A stretch of 64,000 bases of DNA from Cyclina sinensis (GCA_012932295.1 JAAONU010000010.1:18994712-19058711); one strand, 5' to 3'. Counted from the first letter of the stretch, positions 33,881 through 46,925 are shown. A program made the numbers and translations. Notes: a model not told the origin generated them from the letters alone.

Positions 33881-34600
33881 AAAATTCTAATTGATCCAAC
33901 AGTTTAATAGCTGCACAAACTGAAAATTATAATTGATCCAACAGTTTTATAACTGTACAAATTGATAGCTTTAACTTATTCAATAGTTTTATAACTGTAC
34001 AAATTGATAGCTTTAACTTATTCAATAGTTTTATAACTGTACATTTTGATAGTTTTAACTTATTCAATAGTTTTATAACTGTACAGATTGACAGTTTTAA
34101 GTTATTCAATAGTTTCATAACTGTACAAATTGATAGCTTTAACTTATTCAATAGTTTTATAACTGTACAAATTGATAGCTTTAACTTATTCAATAGTTCC
34201 ATAACTGTACAAATTGAAAGCTTTAACTTATTCAACAGTTTTATAACTGTACAAATTGATAGCTTTAACTTATTCAATAGTTCCATAACTGTACAAATTG
34301 AAAGCTTTAACTTATTCAACAGTTTTATAACTGTACAAATTGATAGCTTTAACTTATTCAATAGTTCCATAACTGTACAAATTGATAGCTTTAACTTATT
34401 CAACAGTTTTATAACTGTACAAATTGATAGCTTTAACTTATTCAACAGTTTTATAACTGTACAAATTGATAGTTTTATTTTATTCAATAGTTTGATAAAT
34501 GTACATATTGATAGTTTAGCTTATTCAATAGTTATATAACTGTACAAATTGATAGAACTGTACAAATTGAAATTTATAAGTTATCGAACAGTTTTATAAG
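33881..34600. repeat. 42-bp minisatellite with higher-order structure
   Basis: About 15 to 17 copies of a 42-bp unit, ATAACTGTACAAATTGATAG plus CTTTAACTTATTCAATAGTTTT. The central copies alternate between two variants (GTTTTAT and GTTCCAT), giving an 84-bp period. The edge copies are more diverged. Because 42 is divisible by three, a 186-codon minus-strand frame stays open with a 14-residue repeat; this is not evidence of a protein. Confidence 0.95.
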
Positions 34601-35887
34601 TAAGTAAGTAAGTTAATCGTTAATTAACGTGACATGTGCATTACAGTTTCACAAAATATACAATACATAAATACATAAATTATAGCACCCTGCCCTATGA
34701 GCCTATAAGTCACCAATTACATAAACACACTATTTTTTTCGGATATGTACATAAAAATGGTATTGCTGTGTCTCAATTTAAATAGGTACGTTTGTGTAAA
34801 AGAAATCTACACTTAACAAAATTTTATTCTCAAAAGTCAGTAACATGTACCCGAGTATAAAGTAAGTATACATTACTATTAAATTATGTTTTTTGTTGTT
34901 TTTGTTTTTTTGTTTTTTGTTGTTTTTTTTTGTTTTTTTTAATTTATTTATTTTATTATCCCCGTCTCTGGTACAATAGGGTCGGGGAACCATCCCTATT
35001 GCACCTTACAATACATTGTTAGAGTATATGATATGCAAAGCATATAATATAAATAGTATATAAAGAGTACTATTTGGAAAACAGATTGAGTGTTATTTGT
35101 ACCTCTCTATCACTCTCTATTCCAATCCTGAAAAATTCTTAACACAAACATTTTTAATCTTTATGAAGTTATTTTATCATCACAGAGAATTAAGTGTTGG
35201 ACAGCTAACCAGTATTTTCTATATTGTTAGTATAAGAAAGATATTTTTCATAGCAAACAGTATATTGTCCATTCTTTTAACGAGTTAAAAAGTAGTTCTA
35301 TTTAGAAAATAAAATGTTTTCTTTATCAATTTACCTTTCGTACAGTATTAAACCTCCTGAATTTACAAAAACAATAAAAGCAAAACCAATGTATATGCAA
35401 GCATACTTTTGTTTGCCATAAACCCTATATAGTTAATACATCTTCTAATGATTACCTCTCCTATATGTTTTTTTAATAAAGTTAAGATTTACAAGAATGT
35501 TGTAGTGGCCCTATATCACTACATACTGAAAAGAAGAAGAAAAAATATCAACAATTATGAATGTTCTCTTTAAAAAGAAACATTACAAGTCAATAACAGT
35601 CAACTTGAAATAACACTTTTGTTTACTTTAGCAGAAAGAAAAACATTTACATTTATCATATATCCTGATTGTAAGAAAAAGGGGAATAAATGGGGATGTG
35701 AAAAAAAAAGGGAAAAAAAAGGGAAGAAAAAAAAATACAAAGAATTGGAAAAAAAAGTAGACAAAAAAGGTAAGGTGCTATCCATGCATGTCTTAAATAG
35801 TGGAAGGGTCTAAAAGGGGGGCTGGTGGAAGTCTGTTCTAAAAATTCTTCGGTTTTTGACAAGAACACTGGAGGTTTGGTTTGAAAT
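34601..35887. other. Intergenic, low-complexity
   Basis: T-rich (34888-34940) and A/G-rich (35670-35770) tracts. The phrase CCCGTCTCTGGTACAATAGG at 34961 looks like part of a repeat. No gene supported. Confidence 0.45.
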
Positions 35888-35905
35888 GCCAAAACTAAAT
35901 ATAAA

Positions 35906-36556
35906 TTACCTGCTCTCAGCTAAGGTCAAATTGATATATTTATCCCATAATTTTTCAAAACGCTCAAATTTAAATGTTCGTTTGGAAATATATTTTTCAA
36001 TCTTGTAACTGACACATAATTGGTGTTTAAAATTTTCTAAACTAGGCCTTGTTTGCTTCATTTTGTTATAATATATATAGAATTTAGCATTTAAAATTAT
36101 TAGATTTACAGCATTATCTAAGTTCGTATTACCAAATAAGATATCCGAAAGACTCCAGTTTTCAAAGTTTAAGTTGCATTTGTCCTTTATATATGATTGT
36201 AACTGTGTCCAAAATTGTGTTATAATCTCACATTCGAAGAATAAATGAGTTAAAGTTTCTTGTTCACCTTGACAAAAGGTGCACATATCTTCGTTTATAA
36301 TCTTCATTTTCTTAAGTAAATAGTTGGTTGCAAGAATTCTATGATTAATTCTGTATTGAAACCATATTAGTTTTGGATCTTTTGTAAATTTATATATAAT
36401 ATCATATATTGACTTATGTTGGAAGAAGTTTGGTTCAATTTTATCTGCTATTTCATCTGTCCATTTTTGTAATGAATTTGGGTACTGTCCTACTGGTTGC
36501 ATAGCCTTATAGATAGAGTGACATCCTTTTTTATCTTTATTGATTATTGATAACAC
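35906..36556 (-). pseudogene. LINE ORF2 C-terminal fragment with zinc-knuckle-like motif
   Basis: 216 codons. C-T-F-C at residues 92-95, H104 and C109 (T-L-T-H-L-F-F-E-C), followed by F-W. This is typical of the C-terminal zinc-binding region next to non-LTR reverse transcriptases. It is continuous with the preceding fragment apart from the frameshift. Confidence 0.85.
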
Positions 36557-36647
36557 ATGTGGGATTGGTAAATTGTATTTTTGTGCTTTTGCTAAGTCTT
36601 GAATGTTTAGTTTTAATAAGTATGATTTTGCTGCTGTGATAATACTC

Positions 36648-37865
36648 CTATATTCTAAAAAAGTTGCTTCTCACTTCATGTATTGTAGAAAATTCATTAA
36701 AAGTATAAAAATTTCCGTCTTGTTTGACTAAGTCTCCCAAAAATAATAATCCACCTCTAATCCATCTCTTTAGATGAATGCTGGAATTTCCAACTTTAAT
36801 TTCAGGGTTATCCCATAAATGTATAGAGTAGTACTGGATTGTGTATTTTGGCTTTAAATTCAATGACAAAGAAAGGTAACTCTGTAGAACATCTTTCCAA
36901 AAAGGATTAATATCTAAGCGTAATTTTCTTTTTACGAAATTTATTCCATAATTCTCTATTTCATAAATATAAGGACAAGTACATTCAACCATTTGAGAAT
37001 ATTTATTATTAGTAAGTATAAGTCTCCTAATCCATGTTACCTTTAAACTATTTATAAAACATTTAAAGTCAATCATTTTTAAGCCCCCACACTTATATTC
37101 TTGAGTAATTATATTCCTCTTAACTTTGTCTCTACCTTCATTCCAGAGAAATTTGAAAAAAAGATTTTGTAACAAATTTTTTTTTTCTGTAGGTGGGTTT
37201 GGTATACTCAAAATTAGGTGATTTAGTTTGGCAAGGGCCAGGGATTTAATAACTACAAGTTTTCCAATAGGCGAGATAACTCTTTTAGACCAGTTAGCAA
37301 AAAGCTTTTTTATTTCTTCAATTTTTGCATCATAATTGAGATTTACTAAATCATTCAAACTTGTAGAAAATTTCACTCCTAAAAGAGTAAATGTCTCATT
37401 ATTCCAATCAAGATTGTACTCTGGACACAGAGCAATGTTACTGTTTTTAGATGAACCAAACCAAACTACCTTTGTTTTATCATTATTTATTACAAGGCCT
37501 GAAATATTAGCATAAAATTTTAAAATTATCATAGTGTTTTTAAGAGATTTTTCTGTGCCATCTAAAAATAAGCTTGTGTCATCCGCATACTGCGAGATTT
37601 TATACTCTATACCATAAATTGTGATACCTTTTATATCATGATTGCTTCTAATCAAGATTGAGAGAATCTCAGCACATAGAATGAACAAATAAGGTGACAG
37701 GGCATCCCCTTGACGGCAGCCTCTTTGAAGTTTGAACCACTCGGACATATGTTCATTAACAATAACACATGACTCAACATTTGTATAAAAAAGCTTTACC
37801 CATCTCCTAATTGAAGGTCCAAAATTAAAAAACTTCAAAACTTTAAACATAAAATCCCATGACAC
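36648..37865 (-). pseudogene. LINE reverse transcriptase, catalytic and thumb fragment
   Basis: 405 codons. R-Q-G-D-A-L-S-P-Y-L-F is at residues 51-61 and the Y-A-D-D box at 93-96. A long L1-like C-terminal region follows. It is cut by a frameshift at about 36657, in a T/A run. Confidence 0.9.
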
Positions 37866-38665
37866 AGAATCGAAAGCTGCCGCAAATCTATTAAAAGTAA
37901 AAGTCCTGGGATATTATTCTTCTCAGCATAAAACAACAGATCGTATAATAATCTTATATTGGAAGCCATAAGTCTTCCTGGTATAAAACCTGTCTGGTCA
38001 TCATTAATGATATGTGTCAAATTATTCTTTATGCGAAAGGCTATAGAGGAAGATGCTATTTTGTAGGCAACGTTCAATAATGAAATTGGCCTCCAATTCT
38101 TTATGTACAGTTTATCTTTGTCTCCCTTTGGGATACAAGTTATGACCCCCTGTTTTTGGGTTATTGACAGTTCTCCTACAGAATATGCAAAATTCATTGA
38201 CCTAACTAGAAAAACACCTATATCTTTCCAGAAAAATTTAAAAAATTCAACCGTAAAGCCGTCATTTCCTGGACTTGTATTATTGGACATTCGCTTTAAC
38301 GCATTTAACATTTCTTTATAAGTCAGTTCTCCCTCAATGGACTGCTGGATGTTATCAGGTAGTCTAGGAGTGTCAATTCCTGCAAAAATATTTTCAAATA
38401 TAACATCCTCTGTTTCCTTTCTTTGATAAAGGTTCTCATAATGTTGTTTTGTTTCTGCAAGAATCTCATTTTGTGATTTCAGTAAATGGCCACTTTTAGA
38501 TATAAGTAAGTTCATTAGTTTCGATACATAGTTCCTATTTTCTAAATTACAAAAATATCTTGAAGGTTTTTCACCTTCCTGTATCCATTTTGCTTTTGAT
38601 CTTATAAAAACCCCTTCCATTTTTTTCTTTCTTAAGTTCAGGAGTTCAGCTTTTTTTTCCTCCAA
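37835..38665 (-). pseudogene. LINE reverse transcriptase, N-terminal fragment
   Basis: An open frame of 276 codons. G-E-K-P-S-R-Y-F is at residues 31-38, S-P-G-N-D-G-F at 131-137, K-N-W-R-P-I-S-L-L at 189-197 and D-Q-T-G-F-I-P-G-R at 223-231. It ends by frameshift just as the first catalytic aspartate strand begins (about 37888). Confidence 0.88.
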
Positions 38666-38700
38666 CCTTATATAATTTGTATTTTGTCCCTTTTCAATTA

Positions 38701-39480
38701 AATTATGTTATGATAAAGACGTATTGCTTAATGGACATGTTAGTTTATAAATACAAATATACGTTTATATATGTAGTACCACTGAATTTGAATTATCTGG
38801 CTGCACGGACAAATATACAACAAAATCTATGATATGTTTTGTATAGTGTAAAATACTGTAATAAAAGTATGTAACAACAAGGTAAATTAACTTGTGTCTT
38901 TAGTTTCAAAATGGAAAAGACACGATCTTGTAAACCCTGTTCGCTTTGATATTAACACAATATTTATATAAATCACAACGGACATACAAAAGTCATATCT
39001 TCTACAAAAACGAAAAGAAAACATGAAAGGTGAACAAAGATTGTACACAAAATACTAAGTGCTAATCACCTTTGAGATATGGAAGTAAAATAACAGCAAT
39101 TTTACAGCAATGGTATAGTACTGCGTATCGCTAACACATTTTAAAATCTGTAATTATTATATGAATGGGAATATAGCAATTTGACCAAGGGAAGCTAATC
39201 GAATAAAATGGTAATGTATTACATACAGCAGTGGTCTTACTTTTCGGCTTGTGGAAATAATATTTTCAACGTCATAATATGCACTAGATATCAATTGTAG
39301 TCATTGTGTGTACTGGGATATATGTAGTGATAACATTACTATTAAAAATCAACAACAACAACAACAACAATAACAACAAGAAGGTCATGATGTTTACCTT
39401 TGATTTTTCACCTGCGAATATTGCCTGAAAGTGAGCTAATGAGCTTTTGTATAGTTTTTTCTGAATAAAAGAGTTTCAAA
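38701..39480. other. Intergenic, no recognised content
   Basis: AT-rich, with a short CAA run at about 39350-39380. No gene seen. Confidence 0.45.
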
Positions 39481-41060
39481 GAACGTATTTGTTTATTAGA
39501 ATTAACTGTCTAGGGCGGGGCCAGTCTTGAACATATAAACTAGATAATACTGCGTACAAATTATCTAAGCTCTAGGGCATACGGATTCAGACAAGAAGAT
39601 TTTCAAAGGTTTTTTGTACAGCCCTGGCCAATGTTAAACAAGTACCTCATGGGCTGAAAATAATGTTGACCCTAGGGAAATAATGTGTACAATCTTTGTT
39701 CAGGTCAACTTTAGAATAATACCAAATATCTAAGATTTGAGCTTACGGACTATTACTAGCAAATTTTTCAAGCTTTATATATTTTACACAAAATTGACCT
39801 CCGGGGCTGAACCAATTTTGACCCAATGGACATAATTTGAACAAGCTTTGTACATATTAACTAGAAATGTTTCATATAAAATATCTAACATATAGAGAAA
39901 ACAGTTTCAGATTTTAAAATTGTTTCAACACAGCTCAATGTAAATCAAGTTTCCAAGTTTCTCGGGCGAAGTCATTTTTATATAAGGAAATAATTTAAGA
40001 AATCTTTGTTGAGGTAATCTTTACAACACTTTATATTAAATGTCTTAAGTTAATAGCTTAGAATTTCTGACAAGAAGTTTTTTTCAAAGAAACATATTCT
40101 ATACAAAATGCAGGCCTCGCCTATTATACCCCAAAGGACATTATTTGAATACACATGGTACATATCCACTAAAAAGTTCTTCATACGAAATATCTTACCT
40201 CTAGTGCATACAGTTTCAGACATTTTTAAAGTGTCTTTTTTCTTCTGCACGACTCGATGCAAAACAAGTGACCATGGGGATATGGTCAATTTTAAGTATA
40301 GGGAAATATTTTGAACACTTCTTTTAAATTTCAGCTATACAATGCTGCATATCTAATATCTAAGGTCTAGATCGTACTGTTTCTGACTTGAAGACTTTCA
40401 AAGATTGAATAATTTACGTAAATAGGATTCCCCAAGGGCGTGGCCGGAGACTTAGTTTGATAAACTTCGTAGAGGTCCATTGGTAAATGCAACATACAAA
40501 CTAACTTAGCTCTATGGAATACCGTTCAGACTTAATATCTAGTCACCCTAATATTATTATAAAGCCCTTGTAAAATCAAGTGACACCCGTAGCTGGGCTA
40601 TTAATGATCTAAGGGTATAATTTTAACAATTTTTGTAGAGAACCTCTAGTTAATGCACAATGCATAATTTCTAAGCCCTGGGTCTTGTGGTTTTAGACCA
40701 AAGGATACCCTGGAACAAGACCACAAATGATCCTATGGGTATATTTAAACAATCTGGAAACATGGCCTCTAGATGAAACTGTACGAAAACTATTTAGGTC
40801 ATAGGCCTTGTGGTCACAGACAAGGTTTTCAATAATTTTCATTTCTGTTGCCATAGCAACCAGCGCTTTTGGTGGAATTATCCGTATAAATTTAGTAGAG
40901 CTTCATTTAAGAAGCACTCCTGCAAACTTCCATTCGCTTTGGCCTGGTGGTTTTAGAGGAGATTTTTTTTTTAAAATAAGTGTTAGAAACGGACGCCGGG
41001 CGATCAGGATAGATTTAAAATCAATTAATATGACTCACTTTACTTCATTCGTGTTGAGCG
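39481..41060. repeat. Degenerate tandemly structured dispersed repeat
   Basis: Successive diverged units, roughly 160-200 bp apart, each carry phrases such as TTTCAGACAAGAAG, CCCAAGGGCGTGGCC, TTGACCC...GGGAAATAAT and ACAAATATCTAAG. They match the family at 50.6-51.6 kb. The ORF at 40808-41092 lies in it and is not convincing as a gene. Confidence 0.65.
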
Positions 41061-41438
41061 GCCGATATTATACTTACTCGAAAAAATATTAAGAAGTCCA
41101 ATACAAAGATTGTAAAATCCGTATATATGTTCAGCTAGTTTTAAAGTCCATATTGTCTATATCAAAAGAACATTTAGAATTTCCGAAGTTTTATTTTATT
41201 TTGATTTTGTATTTGTCCATCACACGACTGTTAAGCAAACATGTTAAAATGTTTTACATTTCCCTCAAAGACATGTGAAATGTCTTTTAGACATCAAATT
41301 GTAATGCAAAGAAAGCTATAGGACGAAGAAAACTAGACTTTAAAAAATTGAAACAAAATTCACTGCATGTTGTAGGCCTGTCACTATGGTTCATACTGGA
41401 GTGAAACCAAGGACGGTTAAAGGAAACACTTTCAAAGG

Positions 41439-41795
41439 AAGTATGTTTTTGATTAAAATATTTTTCCATATATTTTCAAAGGAAGTATTGTTTTGATTAA
41501 AAATATTTTTCCATATATTTTCAAAGGAAGTATGGTTTTGATTAAAAATAGTTTTACATATATTTTCAAAAGAAGTATTGTTTTGATTAAAAATATTTTT
41601 CCATATATTTTCAAAGGAAGTATGGTTTTGATTAAAAATATTTTTCCATATATTTTCAAAGGAAGTATGGTTTTGATTAAAAATATTTTTACATATATTT
41701 TCAAAGGAAGTATTGTTTTGATTAAAAATATATTTCCATATATTTTCAAAGGAAGTATTGTTTTGATTAAAAATATTTTTACATTATATTTTCAG
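41439..41795. repeat. 45-bp minisatellite
   Basis: About eight copies of a 45-bp unit (GGAAGTATTGTTTTGATTAA plus AAATATTTTTCCATATATTTTCAAA). The unit is divisible by three, so long repetitive frames are open on both strands; these are not genes. Confidence 0.95.
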
Positions 41796-41799
41796 GTCG

Positions 41800-44415
41800 A
41801 TTTCATTTCATTTGAGTTTGCTGCTGTCAGTTTGCTCGTTTTACAACTGATAACAGACTTTTTTCTGCATTCTTAAAGATGACACCTGTGATCAAAAGGG
41901 TTTATTTTTTCTTGTTTAAAAGATTCGTAAAAAAAAGTATTTAAATAAAAAAGACAAACTGTAAATTTCAAATGTTTAATTAAGTAGTAAGTTCATTTGC
42001 ATTTAACAAAATGTTAACTGAGTGACAAAGAGAGAGCATTCGTTTTGCATTTGTCTTAGGGAAAATACAGCTTGGAAAAAAACCCTTGATTAATTTTGTT
42101 TCTTAATCTGGCATTATCACTTTCTGATTTCCTGTAGATCTTTCATGCATTGTCTATTTTGCCCTTTATAAATTATATATGAGTGTATGCCATATCATTG
42201 ACCTGAAATGAAATTACGCTCTCGAACTGACACATCGTCAAGTGGTCGGGAATGAAATGGGGGCTGATATGAAAATGGCTACTCAATTTACGTTAAACAA
42301 CAACTTTAATAAAGAATCATTTTTCCATGAACAAAGATTTTGTTTTGAAACTTTAACGTACCTTTTCAATTCACTCGTTTGTTTACTAACATATATCATG
42401 TATATGGCGCCATAAGTTTTGCGTTATACAGTAAACATGTGCAAAATTGCGGGTAGAGAGATGATCATGATGATAATGTTAGTTAATCTGAGTTTTAAGC
42501 TAACCATATAGATCAGATGTAAACACCAATAAATAAACAGTATGTGCAAATATGCCCAATATTGAGGGTTTCTTATATTCCAAACACGTCCATGTTAAAA
42601 CAACAAAACAGCTGCTTTTCTGTTTATCTGAATTTATTAAAACATGCTTTAAACATATTTTGTGGCTATTTAATTTCATTATGGTACTTTAGCTATTTCC
42701 TTCAGTAATTGGTTTAATCAGATTTTTACTTAGTATCTTAACGTTATTCAAATCATCGCGAACATCGAAGACAAAGCAGTGGCTGGAATGAATTGAAATA
42801 TCATGTTTAACCTTGGGCTGTGCGTAATATACAAACGTTATTTTTGTATGCACTGTGATCGTATTTTTTGTTTGTTTGCTAGTTATGCTGATAAAACTGA
42901 CCAATTCTGATTTTAGTAATTTTTCACTGATAACACCATTCAAAGTGGTCCTAATTATAAGCCGTAATCTACAACGTCAGGTAAGTGTCAATAAGTGTTA
43001 GTTTTATTTTTCCTCAGAGTCTTATAGAAACTTCTCAAACATCACTAGGACCCTTAACTGATTCTTGAGTATTAATTATAAAATTATAGAATCAGCTTTT
43101 TGTGTAAAGTGTGTAATTCGTTTCATTAAGCTTCTCCATTATTTCCTTGCTGTGGATTAGGGGATTTATTCGTTGCCAGTGTTTTTTTTTTTTTTTTTTT
43201 TTTTTTTTTGGGGGGGGGGGGGGGGATAATTTGATTCTTTTGTCGCTTTTTTATTAAATTGTAAAATTTCTTTTTCTGTGTACCACATTCTGAAAGCATA
43301 AACTTTCAAATGGTATATACAAAAACAAATAAATAGAATATTTTTTTTTTCCTTGAATGTCAACGGAAATGTTTAAACTTGCTAGTTAGTTCTTTTTTTA
43401 AAGCAATTAACAGTATGTATAGTTATGTTTTCCTTAAAATTCCAGTCCGCCAGTAACGAATGAGAAATAATAAACTGACTTATACCGTAAAGCGAAACAG
43501 GTTGCAGCATATGTTGTGAAATCACGGATGATGCGACATGTATCTCTCAAACTTACCACTTGTAGTGGAAGAACAAGATTTACAGCTGGAAAAAGTAGCT
43601 TAAAGAAACCTTCTGCCGAATGTTAAGATTATAATGTCCTGTGCGCACTAATAACGTTTTCATTTAGTTTTTAATGTTAAGGTTTATGATGAAAGTGTAA
43701 AACTTGATTGTGTTTTCAGAGTGTGTACATGTTAAAACATGTATAAAATGCTTAAAAAACAAAAACAAAAAAACCACAAAACCACAAAACCACAAAAAAC
43801 CACCATATTCCAGCTTTCTTAAGCTTTAACAGTCATTATTACAGCGTCCATTTCTTTTTGCCAACTTCAGGGGGAATTTCAAGAACTGATGATGCATAAT
43901 TAATTACAAATAGCAGTCGCGTATTAATAGAAAAAATAAGTTTATTGTATCCTATGTGAGTCTTACAGTCAGTTACGTTTTTGATACACAAACTTAAAAA
44001 AATGCTTGTACAATTTTTAACCTAAAGAATACATGAATTAATCAGTCCAAAATATGCATTGCTTAAGGTGTAACATTTGCGTCAACGATGCATTGTTGAA
44101 ATGAGTAAGAGAAATGTTTAACATACAAATTACAAATATTAGATGCATCATTCAGACATACTCGCTGATTATAATAATTATCATTGTTGAAATCGGAAGA
44201 AAAGAAAATGCTTTTGCCCTTCTGATGTTGCGAATTTAGTAACTATCCAAAAGACACAGCATAGCGCTTCAACAAAAAAACAATTGTGAATATATTAGGG
44301 TACCAAGTGAAATCTAGATCTTAATCAATACATTTTAATTTTAGGGTTTGGTTAGGCATTCGGCAGTAGGAGATCTGTTTCCTTTGATGATGCTCTTGAT
44401 TTTGGTTAAGTTTTC
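41800..44415. other. Intergenic, no gene seen
   Basis: AT-rich, with a poly(T)-poly(G) block at 43181-43225 and an ACCACAAAA run at about 43770-43803. No domain-bearing ORF. Confidence 0.45.
43181..43225. repeat. Poly(T) followed by poly(G) homopolymer block
   Basis: About 29 T followed by about 16 G. Copy numbers in such blocks are often unreliable in assemblies. Confidence 0.9.
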
Positions 44416-44523
44416 GCTTTAGTTATGATTTTCTTCTTCTTCTTCCTGTATTATTATCATCATCATCATTCACATCATCATTATTATTTTATTATTATTA
44501 TTATTATTCAGATGTTTTATTTC

Positions 44524-45560
44524 GAAAGCTATGATATGGTCACTGCCTTTGAAAGATTTCAATTGACAGTAAAAGCGAAAACCTATATCGCTTATAATGA
44601 ACACAGAACATTTTTCACAGATGGTTCTTATAATATCGAGTCACTCTCTTTCTTACTAGATAATATTTATGTTAGATTTGGAACTTTTATTAATAAACAG
44701 GTAGTGGGCATCCCAATGGAAACTTTCGTGCAACCCGTGTCCTTGATCTGTTTTATACCGCTATTAATGAGACCTATTGTTACTTCTTTCTAGTGAACAT
44801 CAAGATGACATTTTTACAGCCTTTAACAACAGCTAGAGGTATCTTGACAATTTGTTAGATATATATGACAACCATTTTTTATGTCTGGTCAATAAAGTAT
44901 ATCCAGATGAACTTCAGATTAATAAAGTAAACACTTTAGGAAAGCAAACAAACTTTCTTGATCTAAATCTTTCTTCTGAAAATGGTGTTGTAACTACTAC
45001 AATATACGATAAAAGATTAATATTGTTTATTGCCCATTTTAGATGGTGATGTCCCCGTGCTACATCTTATTGTGTATATATTTTACAGCTTGTTCGCTAT
45101 TCTAGAGCTTGTGACAATGTTAGAGATTTCAACGAACGTAATATTTTCAAAACAGAAAAAAACTATCAGTACTACAAATCAAGAAACACGTTTTGCAAGT
45201 TTTAACGCCGATACCCAAATCTAAGTCAAAAATACAGTTGCAGTTTAAAATTACTACTGTAACAAAGTATTTCTCAGCCAGTGTGTTATGTAGATTTGAT
45301 TTGTAAATTTAAAAAAAAAATCAATATTCATTTCTCCACGTTATTTGTAAAGACCATCTGTTAATTCAAAAAGATTATGAAAGCTTTTAGGGAAAAGAAC
45401 GTAGAAACTCCATCAGTCTCTTGTATTCCTGCCATCGTGTTCTTGCTGATTTTACACAAAGTGCTCTGGTCTCAATATGGTCATCGAGCGCCTACCTTTT
45501 TTACTCTAGAATGTCATCAGCTTTTATGTTATTACAGGAAGTAAACTTTTCACATGCAGA
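44524..45560 (+). pseudogene. Decayed reverse-transcriptase relic (second retroelement type)
   Basis: Fragments in shifting frames read like one reverse-transcriptase lineage: L-D-N-I-Y-V-R-F-G...V-G-I-P-M-E-T, then Y-P-D-E-L-Q-I-N-K...N-F-L-D-L-N-L-S, Y-D-K-R, and Q-L-V-R-Y-S-R-A-C. Several stops and frame changes separate them. It is clearly different from the LINE at 36-38.7 kb. It may be Penelope-like or a related animal RT group; I am unsure. Confidence 0.65.
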
Positions 45561-46002
45561 ACAATATGCCATTTCTATAATATATATTGTTGTGATAGTT
45601 AATCTTGAACTTTACTTTTAATATATATAAATTCAGAGTAAACAAGTTTGCAATATTTTTGACACGAAGTTTCCTCAAAATAAAAAAAAGATAAGAAAAG
45701 AAAACAACAATAACAAACAACAACAACAAAAACGTAAGATAACAAGGTTTTCTCATATACATAGACATACTTGTTAACAAAAAAATAAAGAGCAATATTG
45801 ACCTTATGTTTCTGAATATGAACAGTGAATTTGTATTCCTAAAGGTTAATTTTCAAAACATGTAAAAATTGTAATGAAAATTCTTTTCCAATGAAATGTT
45901 AGGTTCAGAATATGGAACAGTAGTTAATATACTTAAATTGGTGGCTCCTTCAGAAAATGTTCACCATTTAATATTACATTTTGTATATTTGTAACTGAAA
46001 TG

Positions 46003-46520
46003 ATGTCAGTCGGAGTGTTCTGTGACTAGTAATATGTCAGTCGGAATGTGCTGTGACTAGTAATATGTCAGTCGGAATGTGCTGTGACTAGTAATATGTC
46101 AGTCGGAGTGTTCTGTGACTAGTAATATGTCAGTCGGAATGTGCTGTGACTAAAACAATATAAGTCGGAATGTGCTGTGAATATAACAGATACAAGTCGG
46201 GATGTTCTGTAACTGACAAATTGTCAGTCCGTGTTCTTTAACTAAATAGATGTCAGTCGGAGTGATCTTTAACTGAATAGTTATCAGTTGGAGTGTTCTA
46301 TAGCTAATATGACATAAGTGGGAATGTTCTGTTACTGATAAGTTGTCAGTCGTTGTATTTTGTGACTGATAAGTTGTCAGTCGGAGTGTTCTGTGACTGA
46401 TAAGGTGTCAGGTAGTGTTCTTTGGCTGAGAAGTTGTCAGTCCGAGTGTTCTTTGGCTGATAAGATGTCAGTCAGAGTGTTCTCTGACTGACTTATTTAT
46501 GTCAATCGGAGTGTTTACTA
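46003..46520. repeat. 31-bp minisatellite, degrading to one side
   Basis: Roughly 16-17 units based on GTCAGTCGGAATGTGCTGTG plus ACTAGTAATAT. The first five or so are almost identical. Later copies diverge and vary in length. Confidence 0.93.
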
Positions 46521-46925
46521 CGACATGGTAAATGTTCACTATTAGAGAGAAACCGACCTGTTTAATTGATTTTACTTCTAAAACCTTAAAATAGGTTTGT
46601 ATTCTATTTCGTGTGGCATTCAAATATAGCATCATTTTATATTTCAAGGGATTTTGTTATTCAGTGTTGATACTTTAACAAGGGAAACCTACTGCGGACT
46701 CGTCTTTTTACCTTAGACAGAAAGAACTTTGCACTGAAATCTTATAATGATAGAATATTTCTTTTAATCATTTTGAATAGAAATAATATGCTATCTTGAA
46801 AAATATTGTAGTAGTGTTGTGTGTATTGTTTTATTTTTCCACAGCACGTGGGCAGTCCACTTGGAATATCTGACCTTTGACATTGACTTAAAATTGATAA
46901 TGTCACTAAAAATATGAATGATTTC

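Larger units (their letters stand above)
35888..38700 (-). mobile_element. 5'-truncated L1/Tx1-type non-LTR retrotransposon, inactive
   Basis: Minus-strand reverse-transcriptase region in three consecutive pieces (38665-37835, 37865-36648, 36556-35906), split by two single-base-scale frameshifts near 37888 and 36657. Motifs seen: G-E-K-P-S-R-Y-F, N-T-S-P-G-N-D-G-F, K-N-W-R-P-I-S-L-L-N, D-Q-T-G-F-I-P-G-R, G-D-A-L-S-P-Y-L-F, the catalytic Y-A-D-D, and a C-terminal C-x2-C...H-x4-C. No endonuclease domain remains upstream, so the element is 5'-truncated. Assignment to the L1/Tx1 group rests on motif wording; a search would settle it. Confidence 0.88.

Noticed and set aside
33927..34487. 186-codon repetitive minus-strand ORF as a protein gene
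   Set aside because: It is a 42-bp minisatellite whose unit is a multiple of three; no domain, leader or splice context.
35619..35892. Lys-rich and Phe-rich ORFs
   Set aside because: Translations of A/G-rich low-complexity sequence next to the LINE 3' end.
40808..41092. 94-codon ORF at the end of the dispersed repeat region
   Set aside because: No domain signature, and it lies in repeat-derived sequence.
41453..41876. Repetitive ORFs on both strands as genes
   Set aside because: Product of a 45-bp minisatellite; open on both strands for the same trivial reason.
44425..44523. His/Ile-rich N terminus of the RT relic ORF
   Set aside because: Translation of CAT/ATT microsatellites fused by chance to the RT-like fragment.
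46003..46520. CRISPR-like array
   Set aside because: Units are contiguous tandem repeats without unique spacers, in an animal genome.
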